From NCBI GenBank assembly GCA_934454405.1, contig CAKSFN010000005.1, positions 62,001 to 126,000 of the forward strand: a DNA stretch of 64,000 bases, read 5' to 3'. The notes beneath the pieces were generated by a model that worked only from the letters and a program-made list of their open reading frames with translations, ran no database searches and was not told the DNA's origin. Made by a program: the position numbers and the translations under genes. Origin of the DNA: an uncultured Eubacteriales bacterium (GTDB lineage Bacteria > Bacillota > Clostridia > Oscillospirales > UBA644). Below, in pieces: positions 43,140-52,457 of the stretch (the first letter of the stretch is position 1; each line of letters starts with the position of its first letter).

Positions 43140-43724
43140 TCAAGCCTCTGCCTCCGCGTCGTATCCGAGCGCGAACGCTTTTTCGTTCATCTCAACAAAT
43201 TCGGGCGCGACGGACTTTTCGATTGCCGCCGTCCATTTCTCTCGGGGAATGTCAAAATAACGGGCAAGTCTTCCCATAAGAACGATATTGACCGCTTTTG
43301 CCGAACCCGCATTGAGAGCAGGGGTCAGCGCGTCTATCGCGTCCGTATCAACGCCGAGAGCTTTCATTTCTTCAAGCACGTTTTCGGGATATTCCGCCGC
43401 GCCGATAATAACGGGCATGGGGTCTATCTGTTGCGTGTTTACAATCATTTTTCCGCCTTTTTTAAGGTAAGGAAGCCAACGCGCCGCCTCCGCCTTTTCA
43501 AAAGCGATTATACAATCCGCCTCGCCTCTTTCCACGATGGGCGAATAAACTTTTTCACCGAAGCGGACGTATGTAACAACGCTTCCTCCGCGTTGGCTCA
43601 TGCCGTGAACTTCGGAAACCTTTACGTCGTATCCCTCGGACACGAGCAGTCTGCCGAGCAGCTTGGACGCAAGAAGCGTACCCTGTCCGCCGACGCCGAC
43701 TATCATTAAACTCGTTGTTTTCAT
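43140..43724 (-). CDS. iorB: Indolepyruvate ferredoxin oxidoreductase beta subunit
   Basis: This 194-residue gamma-domain-type subunit opens with SLMIVGVGGQGTLLASKLLG and has HGMSQRGGSVVTYVRFG, the pattern of 2-oxoacid:ferredoxin oxidoreductase gamma domains. It partners IorA. ATG at 43724 overlaps the iorA TGA (TGATG), giving translational coupling; the GTG one codon upstream is the alternative. Confidence 0.93.
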   Translation of the reverse strand: MKTTSLMIVGVGGQGTLLASKLLGRLLVSEGYDVKVSEVHGMSQRGGSVVTYVRFGEKVYSPIVERGEADCIIAFEKAEAARWLPYLKKGGKMIVNTQQIDPMPVIIGAAEYPENVLEEMKALGVDTDAIDALTPALNAGSAKAVNIVLMGRLARYFDIPREKWTAAIEKSVAPEFVEMNEKAFALGYDAEAEA

Positions 43725-45463
43725 CACGCTCTCGCCTCGCTTTCAAATGCACCGAATTTGCAAAGTTGCTTGCACACGTCGCAGCCGACGCAAAGGGTCG
43801 CGTCAACAACGGCTTTCTTTTCTTTGATGCTTATTGCAGGGCAGCCGAATTTCATACACGCCTTGCAGCCGATACATTTTTCGTGGTTGACGTGAACGGG
43901 CGATTTTGCCTTGACGCTTTTGAGAAGCACGCAGGGTCTGCGGCTGATGATGACCGACGGCTCTTCCGCGGCGAGCTCCTCTTTCAGAACCCTGTCGCAT
44001 TCCGCAAGGTCGTAGGGGTCAACCACTTTAACGCGGTTTATGCCGAGCGCGCGGCAAAGCGCTTCAAGGTCAACTTTTGCGGCGGGATCGCCTTTTATAT
44101 TGTAACCGGTCGTCGGATTCTGCTGATGTCCCGTCATACCGGTTATGGAGTTGTCAAGAATTATAACGGTCGAATTTGTTGCATTGTAAGCGATGTTCAC
44201 AAGTCCCGTCATACCGGAATGCATAAACGTTGAATCGCCGATAACCGCAACCGTTTTCTTTTCTCTGTCGGCTTCGCCCGTTTTGTTAAAGCCGTGAATG
44301 CCCGAAACGGACGCGCCCATACAAAGCGTGGTATCCAGCGAATTGAGCGGCGGCTGAGCGCCGAGCGTATAACAGCCTATATCTCCGAAAACGGTTATCT
44401 TGTTTTTGGCAAGGACGTAATACATTCCTCTGTGCGGACAGCCTGCGCACATCATCGGGGGACGGACGGGAACGGGATTTTCAAGTGCGGAAAACGGCTT
44501 ATCCTCAATGCCGAACGCTTCCGCGATTTTTCTCTGCGAAAGCTCGCCGAGCAGACCGAAAAGAGCTTTGCCCTCAACTTTAAGTCCGAGCGCAAGACAG
44601 TGATTTTCTATAACGGGGTCAAGTTCCTCGATAACGACAAGGCGTTTAACTTTTGAAGCAAAGTCTTTTATAGTATCAACGGGCAGCGGATTTACAAGTC
44701 CGAGCTTGAGAACGGAAACATCATTTCCGAAAACTTCTTTGACATATTGGTAGCACGCGCCCGAAGTGATTATGCCGAGATCCGACGAGCCGTATTCCAC
44801 TCGGTTAAATTCGCATTTTTCGGAAAACTCGCGAAGCCTTTCGGTTCTCTGCTCAACAAACGGGTGGCGTTTTATCGCGTTGCCAGGCATCATTATGTAC
44901 TTTGCAGGTTCTTTTTCATACGGTTTATCAGCGATGTTTTCGCGTTCTCCCGTCTCGACTACGGACTGCCCGTGCGCGATGCGGGTGCAGACGCGAAGCA
45001 AAACGGGTGTGTCGAATTCTTCGCTGAGTTCAAAGGCTTTTTTCGCAAATTCAAGACATTCTGCGGAATCGGCGGGTTCAAGCATGGGAACCTTTGCGCC
45101 TATCGCATAGTGACGCGAATCCTGTTCGTTCTGCGACGAATGCATACCGGGATCGTCGGCAACGCAGATAACCGTGCCGCCGCGAACGCCGGTGTAGGAA
45201 AATGTGAACAGAGGGTCTGCCGCAACATTCAGCCCGACATGCTTCATCGCGCACGCGCAACGGACGCCGCCGACCGACGCCCCGAAGCAGACTTCCGCCG
45301 CAACCTTTTCGTTGGGCGCCCATTCGCTGTAAACGTCGTCGTATTTCGCAATAAATTCCGTGATTTCCGTACTCGGAGTTCCCGGATAAGAGGAAACGAC
45401 TTTCACGCCGCCCTCATAAAGACCTCTGGCAACCGCCTCGTTGCCTATCATCAGTTTTTTCAC
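43724..45463 (-). CDS. iorA: Indolepyruvate ferredoxin oxidoreductase alpha subunit
   Basis: This 579-residue thiamine-diphosphate, Fe-S enzyme oxidatively decarboxylates arylpyruvates to arylacetyl-CoA with reduction of ferredoxin, or runs in reverse. The N-terminal domain has SSYPGTPSTEITEF. The TPP domain has MCAGCPHRGMYYVL and GDIGCYTLGAQPP. The C-terminus carries two 4Fe-4S motifs, CIGCKACMKFGC and CVGCDVCKQLC. The start is GTG at 45463 with GGAGGA at 8 nt, 4 nt after the upstream ligase stop. Confidence 0.95.
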   Translation of the reverse strand: MKKLMIGNEAVARGLYEGGVKVVSSYPGTPSTEITEFIAKYDDVYSEWAPNEKVAAEVCFGASVGGVRCACAMKHVGLNVAADPLFTFSYTGVRGGTVICVADDPGMHSSQNEQDSRHYAIGAKVPMLEPADSAECLEFAKKAFELSEEFDTPVLLRVCTRIAHGQSVVETGERENIADKPYEKEPAKYIMMPGNAIKRHPFVEQRTERLREFSEKCEFNRVEYGSSDLGIITSGACYQYVKEVFGNDVSVLKLGLVNPLPVDTIKDFASKVKRLVVIEELDPVIENHCLALGLKVEGKALFGLLGELSQRKIAEAFGIEDKPFSALENPVPVRPPMMCAGCPHRGMYYVLAKNKITVFGDIGCYTLGAQPPLNSLDTTLCMGASVSGIHGFNKTGEADREKKTVAVIGDSTFMHSGMTGLVNIAYNATNSTVIILDNSITGMTGHQQNPTTGYNIKGDPAAKVDLEALCRALGINRVKVVDPYDLAECDRVLKEELAAEEPSVIISRRPCVLLKSVKAKSPVHVNHEKCIGCKACMKFGCPAISIKEKKAVVDATLCVGCDVCKQLCKFGAFESEARA

Positions 45464-45467
45464 TCTT

Positions 45468-46772
45468 TTATTCCTCCTTGCCGCGAAGGTCAACAATGCG
45501 CTTTGACTTGCCCTCGTAGCGTTTCAAAGATTTCGGCGCGACAAGCGTCACCTTTGCTTTGATACCGAGAACCGTCTGAAGTTTTGCCACCGCGGTCTGA
45601 CGCAGGGTTTCGAGTTTTCCGAAATTGTCCAAAAGTCCCGCGTCATTTATTTCTATTCTCACTTCAAGATAATCCGTGTAATTCTTTCTTGTCAGAACAA
45701 GTTCGTAATGCGGCGAAATACCGTCGATATTAGCCATAACGCTCTCGATCTGCGACGGGAAGACGTTGACGCCGCGAATCTTAAGCATATCGTCGGAACG
45801 TCCTTTTACTTTATCCATGCGGCAATGCGTTCTGCCGCAGGAACACGGCTCGTAATTCAGGCGCGTTATATCCTTTGTTCTGTAACGGAGAAGAGGTATA
45901 CCCTCTTTCGAAAGCGTTGTTACGACAAGTTCGCCCGTTGCTCCGCGTTCGAGAACTTCGCCCGTTTTGGAGTCTATCACTTCGGGCAGGAAATGGTCTT
46001 CCGCAAAATGAAGCCCGTCGCGCAGATAACATTCGCCCGAAACGCCGGGGCCGCAAAGTTCGCTCATTCCGTAGTTGTCCGTGGAGAAAAGCCCGAAACC
46101 TTTTTCTATCTTGTCACGGAGTTCGTTTGTGCAGCCCTCCGAGCCGAACAGTCCGATACGCAGTTTGAGTTGTTCGTTGGATATTCCCATGTCATGCGCA
46201 ACTTCGCTCATATACATCGCGTAAGACGGGGTGCTTATCAAAACGGTCGTGCCGAAATCGTGAAGCAGTTTGACCTGTTTTTCCGTGTTGCCGCTCGAAA
46301 CGGGAATAACCGCCGCGCCGAGCTTTTCAAGGCCGTAATGCAGTCCGAGCGCGCCCGTAAAAAGTCCGTAGCCGAAAGATATCTGCGCTATATCTTCATC
46401 CGTAACGCCGACCGCAGCGCAAAGACGGGCAACGCAGTCCGACCACACGTCAAGATCCTTTCTTGTGTAGCCGACGACAGTCGGGTTCCCCGTCGTGCCG
46501 GAAGAGGCGTGAATACGGACAATATTTTTCATCGGCTGCGCGAAAAGTCCGTAGGGATAGTTGTCTCGTATATCGCTTTTTTCGGTATACGGTATGTACT
46601 GAATATCGCTGAGAGTTTTTATTTTGTCTCCGCTTATGCCCGCCTCTTCAAGGCGCTTTGCATAAAACGGAACGTTATTTTTGCAGTAATCGACCAAATG
46701 CTTCAACTTTGCGAGTTGCAGTTCTTCCAACTCACGGCGGGGCATGGTCTCAATATCTTTTTGAAAAAACAT
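45468..46772 (-). CDS. paaK: Phenylacetate-CoA ligase, first copy
   Basis: This 434-residue ligase of the PaaK family has SSGTTGNPTVVGYTRKD near residue 95, YGMSELCGPGVSGECYLRDG and LRYRTKDITRLNYEPCSCGR. It lies immediately upstream of iorA and downstream of the Na+ symporter gene (20 nt). With the second copy it brackets iorAB. Both directions are possible: activation of imported arylacetates, or ATP-yielding release of arylacetate from arylacetyl-CoA. Confidence 0.92.
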   Translation of the reverse strand: MFFQKDIETMPRRELEELQLAKLKHLVDYCKNNVPFYAKRLEEAGISGDKIKTLSDIQYIPYTEKSDIRDNYPYGLFAQPMKNIVRIHASSGTTGNPTVVGYTRKDLDVWSDCVARLCAAVGVTDEDIAQISFGYGLFTGALGLHYGLEKLGAAVIPVSSGNTEKQVKLLHDFGTTVLISTPSYAMYMSEVAHDMGISNEQLKLRIGLFGSEGCTNELRDKIEKGFGLFSTDNYGMSELCGPGVSGECYLRDGLHFAEDHFLPEVIDSKTGEVLERGATGELVVTTLSKEGIPLLRYRTKDITRLNYEPCSCGRTHCRMDKVKGRSDDMLKIRGVNVFPSQIESVMANIDGISPHYELVLTRKNYTDYLEVRIEINDAGLLDNFGKLETLRQTAVAKLQTVLGIKAKVTLVAPKSLKRYEGKSKRIVDLRGKEE

Positions 46773-46792
46773 ATCCTTTTCTCCTCGGTATA

Positions 46793-48358
46793 TTACTCTT
46801 TTTCTTTAAGCGAACTTTTTGCGTGAACGACCACTTCCGCCGAATAACACGAAAAAATCCTTTCCGTTTCCTCTTTTTTCTGCTTCGGGGTCACGAGGCT
46901 GACGAGAGGAACAACAATAAGCCCGACAATCATGGAAAGCACACCCGCGTTTATCGGGGACGAGAAAAACGGAGAAATAAACGTTGTTCCCGTAAATGTG
47001 CAGATAAGATTTGCCGTCATTACACCTACGCCGAGAGCGAAAGAGACCCAAACGCTCGCTTTTGTGGTCTTTTTCCAATAAAGCGAATAAAGGAACGGGG
47101 CAAGGAACGCGCCGGCAAGCGCGCCCCACGAAACGCCCATCAGCTGCGCGATGAACGAGATCTTAAATTCGGGGTCAGATTGGATTATTGCGATAAACGC
47201 CGAAACGGCGATGAAAAAAGCGACAAAAAAGCGCATACATACAACTTTTTTCTTCTCATCGAATTTTTTGACGACGGGAGCGATAAGGTCGAGCGTTATC
47301 GTTGACGAAGATGTAAGCACAAGGCTCGAAAGCGTGGACATCGACGCGGAAAGAACAAGAACAAGAACCACGCCTATCATAAGATCGCTGTCAAGAGAAG
47401 AAAGCATGGACGGAATTATGCTGTCATAGCCGTTCGAGGCAACCTCCTCGGGTGTTGTAAAAAGTCGTCCGAAACCGCCGAGGAAGTAACAGCCTCCCGC
47501 AACAATGATGGCGAAAAACGTGGAAATTATTGTACCTTTCGTTATCGACGATTCGCTTTTTATCGCGTAGAACTTCCCGACCATCTGAGGAAGTCCCCAA
47601 GTTCCGAGAGAAGTCAGCAAAACAACAAACAGAAGAGCAAGCGGCTGAGGTCCGAAAAACGAGGCAAACGCTCCGGGGAAGGCTGCGGTTTCGGCAGAAG
47701 AAACCTGCGCAAGGGAGGTAACACTTGCGGTAAAACCTCCGTTTTTGCCGAGGACGAGAACAATAACGGCGACTATGCCTCCGAGCATGATTATGCCTTG
47801 AATAAAATCGTTGATGGCGGTTGCCATATAGCCGCCGACAATGACATAAACACCCGTCAGAACAGCCATAACAACAACGCACCACGCGTAATCCACCGAG
47901 GGGAAAGCCATAGTGAACAGGCGGGAAAGACCGTTGAAAAGAGACGCCGTATAAGGAATAAGAAATATAAATACTATAACGGACGCAACCGTTTTCAGCG
48001 CAGGAGAATTAAAACGAAGTCCGAAAAAGTCGGGCATTGTTTTGGAATCAAGGGCGTGCGTCATAATACAGGTTCTCCTGCCGAGGATGACCCATGCGAG
48101 AAGAGAGCCTATAAAAGCGTTTCCGAGCCCTATCCATGTTGATGAAAGTCCGAAATTCCAACCGAACTGTCCCGCATAGCCGACAAATATGACGGCGGAA
48201 AAATATGACGTTCCGAATGCAAAGGCCGTCAGCCAAGGTCCGACGCTGCGTCCGCCGAGAACAAATCCGTTAACATCCGTCGCTTTTTTTCGGCAGTATA
48301 CTCCGACGCCGAGCATCACGACGAAAAATGCGGCAATAAGAATAATTTTTATCGCCAT
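46793..48358 (-). CDS. Sodium:solute symporter family transporter
   Basis: This 521-residue SSS-family (LeuT-fold) transporter has about 13 membrane helices. GGRSVGPWLTAFAFGTSYFSA near the N-terminus is in the helix-1/2 region, and SASMSTLSSLVLTSSSTITLDL around residue 325 has the conserved serine-rich Na+-site helix. As first gene of the operon it probably imports a substrate of the downstream enzymes, such as an amino or arylacetic acid; this is inference. ATG at 48358 is preferred over the GTG at 48376. Confidence 0.88.
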   Translation of the reverse strand: MAIKIILIAAFFVVMLGVGVYCRKKATDVNGFVLGGRSVGPWLTAFAFGTSYFSAVIFVGYAGQFGWNFGLSSTWIGLGNAFIGSLLAWVILGRRTCIMTHALDSKTMPDFFGLRFNSPALKTVASVIVFIFLIPYTASLFNGLSRLFTMAFPSVDYAWCVVVMAVLTGVYVIVGGYMATAINDFIQGIIMLGGIVAVIVLVLGKNGGFTASVTSLAQVSSAETAAFPGAFASFFGPQPLALLFVVLLTSLGTWGLPQMVGKFYAIKSESSITKGTIISTFFAIIVAGGCYFLGGFGRLFTTPEEVASNGYDSIIPSMLSSLDSDLMIGVVLVLVLSASMSTLSSLVLTSSSTITLDLIAPVVKKFDEKKKVVCMRFFVAFFIAVSAFIAIIQSDPEFKISFIAQLMGVSWGALAGAFLAPFLYSLYWKKTTKASVWVSFALGVGVMTANLICTFTGTTFISPFFSSPINAGVLSMIVGLIVVPLVSLVTPKQKKEETERIFSCYSAEVVVHAKSSLKEKE

Positions 48359-48404
48359 TTTACCACTTCCGTTCACTCTTTTTTGAAATGAATAAATTTA
48401 ATAT

Positions 48405-48433
48405 ATAATAACATACTTATTCACGATTGTCAA
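48405..48433 (-). promoter_or_regulatory. Promoter of the symporter-paaK-ior-met operon
   Basis: On the minus strand TTGACA (48433-48428) and TATTAT (48410-48405) are 17 nt apart, about 45 nt before the ATG. It is the only clear promoter seen for the 12-kb gene string down to 36380. Confidence 0.75.
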
Positions 48434-48491
48434 TACAAACCTCCGTAAAGTTGCATAATTCGATGGATTTTTATATGGAATTTTTCAATAT

Positions 48492-51284
48492 TTAATCATT
48501 TTGGTTTTGATGTTTTTCCGCCGCCGACTTTTTGCGTTTTTCGACAAAATACGGAAACGCGACAAGGCAGGCGCACGCAAGAACCCCGACAAGGGAGCAA
48601 ACGGCTCCGAGCGTTGAAAACGGTGTTTTGTAGCGCAGCGTCACCGTATGCGAGCCGCCGCCGACCCTGACACCCGAATACATCACATTCGCGTTGAAAA
48701 CCTCGGTTTTTTCGCCGTCGATATATGCCGTCCAGCCCGAAGAAAACGGAACGGCGAAAACAACCGTTTTTGTTTTGTCAAAATCAGTCTTGCAGGAAAT
48801 GCCGTTTTTGAAGACTTCTATCTCGGAAACAGTATTTTTCAATGCTTTTGCGGCGGCAAGAACTTTTTCGGAGGAAAGGCACGAAACGCGCATATTTTCA
48901 AAATGATACCTGCCGCAGGTCTCAAACGTCAATGTGATTTTCGTCAAGCCCTTATCAAATGTTCCGAGGTTGACCGTAAAATCATCGTTGCCCTTATAAT
49001 ACGAATACGTCGGATTGAAGCAGGTCAACTCTTTTGTGACGTCCTCCGCCGAGACCTTGATGTAAAGTTTGTTTTTTGTTGTTCCGATATTATATTTCCT
49101 GTTTGCCTTTTCTTTCTGCTTATCGGTCATTTCAGCCCATGCCGAATCGTCAAAAAGGTCTGAACGCTTAAACGGCGAAAAACCTATTTGCTCAAAGTCG
49201 AGATATGTTTCAGACAATGCGTCACCGTTGAAAGTAAGCGTAACTTCGGCGTTTTTCTTTGTGACACGGAAAAACTTACCGTCATACTCCGCACCGTCGC
49301 CGCAAACGACATCAAATTTCTCTTCAACCTCGTCAAAAGAAAGCGTTTGCGTGTTTTCGGATGCGTCCGTAACCGCAAACGAAAGCATTATCTGTTGTTT
49401 TTGTGCAGGGGTCAGCGAGTTGAACCGAATTGACGAAAACTCTTTGTCAAAAGCATATACAAGCCCGGGAGAATCGGGATTTTCGTAAATATCGTATGTT
49501 CTGCCGCCCGAAACGGTCGAAGCGACAAGTGTAGAATACCCGAACGGCTGTCTTGCCCCGTCAACGGAGACAAAATATCGGCAGCCCGCAAGCATATCAA
49601 GCGCCAAACGTCCGTCGGAGTCCGAATACTTCTGCTCCATCGGCACGTTCAGATGCAAAGCGTCAAAATACCCCGACACATAAGGATTGGAAACGCTGTA
49701 ATAAAATTCAGTCGAATTGACACCGCGCTGCATTGCGACATTATATCTGCCGTTGCCGAAAATATCGTAACGTGTTTTTTCCGCATCGGGCAGAGAGGAA
49801 ATAACGGTCTCGGGCGTATTTTCCGAAAAGAGCGTTTCAAAAACAGCTCCTTTATCGTGAAACGAACCCGCATAGTCATAACCCACGGTTGCATTTTTGT
49901 TTGAAGATGAGCCGTAATACATCAAAAACACATTGACGCCGACGCCGAAAACGGTGCAGAAGCAAAGTGCGGCGCGCGCCGCTTTTGCATTATTTCTGAA
50001 CGCAAGAAGTGCCAGCGATGTAAGGCAAAGAACCGCCGCAAAAATAAGAGCGTTTTTATCCGATGCGGAAACCGTGAACGCAAGAGCAACCGAAACAAAA
50101 AGTCCGAAAAGTCCCGCATACAGACGGTGATTGTCGGAAAATTCCTCCGCATTTTCGAGAACGGCGGAAACTATATATGCGCAGAGCAGACAGTACATCC
50201 ATTCCCAGCGGTTCGAAACATAAGAAAAGCCGTTCAGTATATGCCCGAAATACGGAACGAGCAAAAACAGCGTCAGCGCACCGAAAACTATCTTGTGCGC
50301 CGTTTTTTTTCTGCGCAGGAACATAAGCGCAACGGCAACGACGGAAACACCCGTCAAAGAAAGGCGCGTCCAACTGCCCGCATTGGCGGGACCGATAAAC
50401 GAGGTCAAAAACTTGTTGTAATAATCGCTTGAATACAAAAGCGGAACGAAAACATCGGACGTGGTTCTCGAAGCGGACATCAGCGCATAAGCCGAGGGCA
50501 CGACAACGACACCCGCAAGCAAAACGCCGACGGCAAAATACAGCACGAACCGACCGAGCCATTTCAGCAAATCGGTAAAATTCCGCTTTTCGAAAAAAGA
50601 GAAATAGACCGCAACGGCATAGATAAACATACCTATGCAGATCATATAGAAGAAGTAAATATTAAAAATCGCACAAACCGCCGTCATAACGATAAACAGG
50701 AGCGGTTTTTTTCGGTCGAACACGCGGTCGATGCCGATAAGCAGCAAAGGAAAAAAGATGCAGGGGTCAAGAAAATACGGGTGTCTCACGCCCGCAAAAA
50801 GCATATATCCGCAAAAAGCGTAAATAAGGCTGCCGCTCAAAACAGCCGGAACGCTTTTTCTGCCTCTGTGGTGCAAAAATACGCAAAAAACAAGCCCGCA
50901 AAGATACAGACGAACAAATATCAGAACATTGTAAAGAATTTCCGTGAACCGCTCGGGGACAAACACCGCAAAAAACGAAAACGGGTCGCCGAAAACGTAA
51001 TAGTTCAGCGTTGAGGCAATATCGGCGCCGTAGCCTATCGACAGGCTGAACATCGGAACTTCAAAATCGCCGCGCAGAAAGCCCGAAAAGACCTCGCGCA
51101 GATATTTTCCGTAATACGCAAGCGAATTGACATGCTGATACATGCCGTCGTCCCACCAGACAAAGCTTTTGCCCGCCGCCGCGTAAATTGCGATAATAAG
51201 AGCGGAAAAGGCAAAAAAGCAGAGCGTGTATGCGGCATACACACTTCTGCCCTTTTCTTTTTTTATCAACGCAATTCCGTTCAT
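48492..51284 (-). CDS. YfhO-family multi-pass membrane protein
   Basis: This 930-residue protein has about 12-14 hydrophobic helices (residues 20-480) and a large extracytoplasmic beta-rich region, ending in a last helix near residue 895 and a charged tail. The WWDDGMYQHVNSLAYYGKYL segment near residue 43 and the NRWEWMYCLL segment near residue 360 match the YfhO family, which in other Bacillota is linked to glycosylation of cell-surface polymers. No Shine-Dalgarno is visible just before the ATG (GATATATAATATG), so initiation may be from a very short leader. The substrate is unknown. Confidence 0.85.
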   Translation of the reverse strand: MNGIALIKKEKGRSVYAAYTLCFFAFSALIIAIYAAAGKSFVWWDDGMYQHVNSLAYYGKYLREVFSGFLRGDFEVPMFSLSIGYGADIASTLNYYVFGDPFSFFAVFVPERFTEILYNVLIFVRLYLCGLVFCVFLHHRGRKSVPAVLSGSLIYAFCGYMLFAGVRHPYFLDPCIFFPLLLIGIDRVFDRKKPLLFIVMTAVCAIFNIYFFYMICIGMFIYAVAVYFSFFEKRNFTDLLKWLGRFVLYFAVGVLLAGVVVVPSAYALMSASRTTSDVFVPLLYSSDYYNKFLTSFIGPANAGSWTRLSLTGVSVVAVALMFLRRKKTAHKIVFGALTLFLLVPYFGHILNGFSYVSNRWEWMYCLLCAYIVSAVLENAEEFSDNHRLYAGLFGLFVSVALAFTVSASDKNALIFAAVLCLTSLALLAFRNNAKAARAALCFCTVFGVGVNVFLMYYGSSSNKNATVGYDYAGSFHDKGAVFETLFSENTPETVISSLPDAEKTRYDIFGNGRYNVAMQRGVNSTEFYYSVSNPYVSGYFDALHLNVPMEQKYSDSDGRLALDMLAGCRYFVSVDGARQPFGYSTLVASTVSGGRTYDIYENPDSPGLVYAFDKEFSSIRFNSLTPAQKQQIMLSFAVTDASENTQTLSFDEVEEKFDVVCGDGAEYDGKFFRVTKKNAEVTLTFNGDALSETYLDFEQIGFSPFKRSDLFDDSAWAEMTDKQKEKANRKYNIGTTKNKLYIKVSAEDVTKELTCFNPTYSYYKGNDDFTVNLGTFDKGLTKITLTFETCGRYHFENMRVSCLSSEKVLAAAKALKNTVSEIEVFKNGISCKTDFDKTKTVVFAVPFSSGWTAYIDGEKTEVFNANVMYSGVRVGGGSHTVTLRYKTPFSTLGAVCSLVGVLACACLVAFPYFVEKRKKSAAEKHQNQND

Positions 51285-51376
51285 ATTATATATCCGATTA
51301 AATATTTTTCTTATTCGAACCTTTCAAAAAGGCAAAAACCTTCTGCGCTTTTGAAAGAACCGAAATTTTCAATAAG

Positions 51377-51400
51377 TCCGACGGGCTTTCGCCCGTCGGA
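51377..51400 (-). terminator. Hairpin at the end of the carbohydrate cluster
   Basis: TCCGACGGGC (51377-51386) and GCCCGTCGGA (51391-51400) form a perfect 10-bp stem with a TTTC loop. The T tract on the minus strand is weak (CTTATTGAAAATTTC), but the position after the last gene fits a terminator. Confidence 0.65.
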
Positions 51401-51431
51401 ACAATAGAGCGGCGTTTTCCGATCCGACAGA

Positions 51432-52370
51432 TCAGTTGCACTCCGCAACCAACGGACCCGCAAGTTCTTTAAGATAGAAGAGTTTGCCGGGAAGAGTCGG
51501 AATGTAAGTAGAGGTGATATGTCTGTCCGGACCGTAGTGAAGCGTTGTCAGGAAAGACATTCCCTGCCAGCCCATGCCTCTGCTGAGAGCGCCGTCGGCA
51601 CCGCCGATGGCGTAATCCGCTTGCAGGAACAAGCCGGGGCCTATGGTGTTCGCTCTGCACGGAACGAGAGTCGTTCTGGATTTGAACGAGGTTATGGCAT
51701 TCTGCTCTATCGTGAGCGGGTGAAGTTTAACACCGATTCTGTACGGCTGTTTTGCCCATTCTTCATCGCTGTCGAACTCTGCGCCTATCGTCGGTTCCCA
51801 GAATGCGATGTGGCACATTCTGCCGATACCGTAAATAAGAACGAGCTTTGCGCCCTCTGCCTTCAACTTCGCAAGTTTTTCGGGGTAAGTCGGAAGATTT
51901 GTCTTCGTTGCAAAGTTTCTCTGCGATTCGGGAACGGTAAGTTTTCCGAGTTTGTTGAAGAACGCTTCTTTCATCGAATACTCAAATGATGCGTGGTCGG
52001 TCGATTCAAGAGTGTTGCCCTCGCCGTCAGCCCACTCGTCCATATTGAACGTGGTAACATGGTCACAGCAGACGTTCCATTCTTTAAGGAAGTAAACCGC
52101 CCACTTATACATTCCCATGGGACCTACGGGAAGGATCATGGCAAGTTTCTCGCCTCTGTCTCTTGCCTTTTTGATTTGAAGAGCGATCTCGTGACCCATG
52201 TAGGTGTCGAGGTCTGCAACGGTGTCGCAGGCAACGGGCTTGAACTTCTTGTTCCAGAAAGCCTCTTTTTTGGTGCCTTTTTCGCAGCACTCGTCGATTT
52301 TTTTCATATCCCAGCCCTGCGGATAGAATCCTTCAAGGGCGGAACCTTTAACCGTGGACATAAAATTCAT
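51432..52370 (-). CDS. NagB-like protein with altered active-site and phosphate-binding residues
   Basis: This 312-residue protein has the glucosamine-6-phosphate deaminase/6-phosphogluconolactonase fold. TTFNMDEW matches the NagB FNMDEY motif, with D111 at the general-base position. In NagB the next motif is GNDGHIAFNEP; here it is GRMCHIAFWEP (183-193), keeping H187 and E192 but replacing the aspartate (D141 in E. coli) by M185. The phosphate-binding TGGTP loop reads VGPMG. An ordinary GlcN6P deaminase activity is therefore doubtful. It is about 45 residues longer than NagB. It ends the carbohydrate cluster, after the MtlD-like gene. Confidence 0.75.
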   Translation of the reverse strand: MNFMSTVKGSALEGFYPQGWDMKKIDECCEKGTKKEAFWNKKFKPVACDTVADLDTYMGHEIALQIKKARDRGEKLAMILPVGPMGMYKWAVYFLKEWNVCCDHVTTFNMDEWADGEGNTLESTDHASFEYSMKEAFFNKLGKLTVPESQRNFATKTNLPTYPEKLAKLKAEGAKLVLIYGIGRMCHIAFWEPTIGAEFDSDEEWAKQPYRIGVKLHPLTIEQNAITSFKSRTTLVPCRANTIGPGLFLQADYAIGGADGALSRGMGWQGMSFLTTLHYGPDRHITSTYIPTLPGKLFYLKELAGPLVAECN

Positions 52371-52457
52371 AATGGTATTCCTCCATTCGTTATTTTCATT
52401 TTTTGAACCTATGCGAAAAATCCGCTTTGGTACAAGCAGGTGATGCGCAGACTTGCA

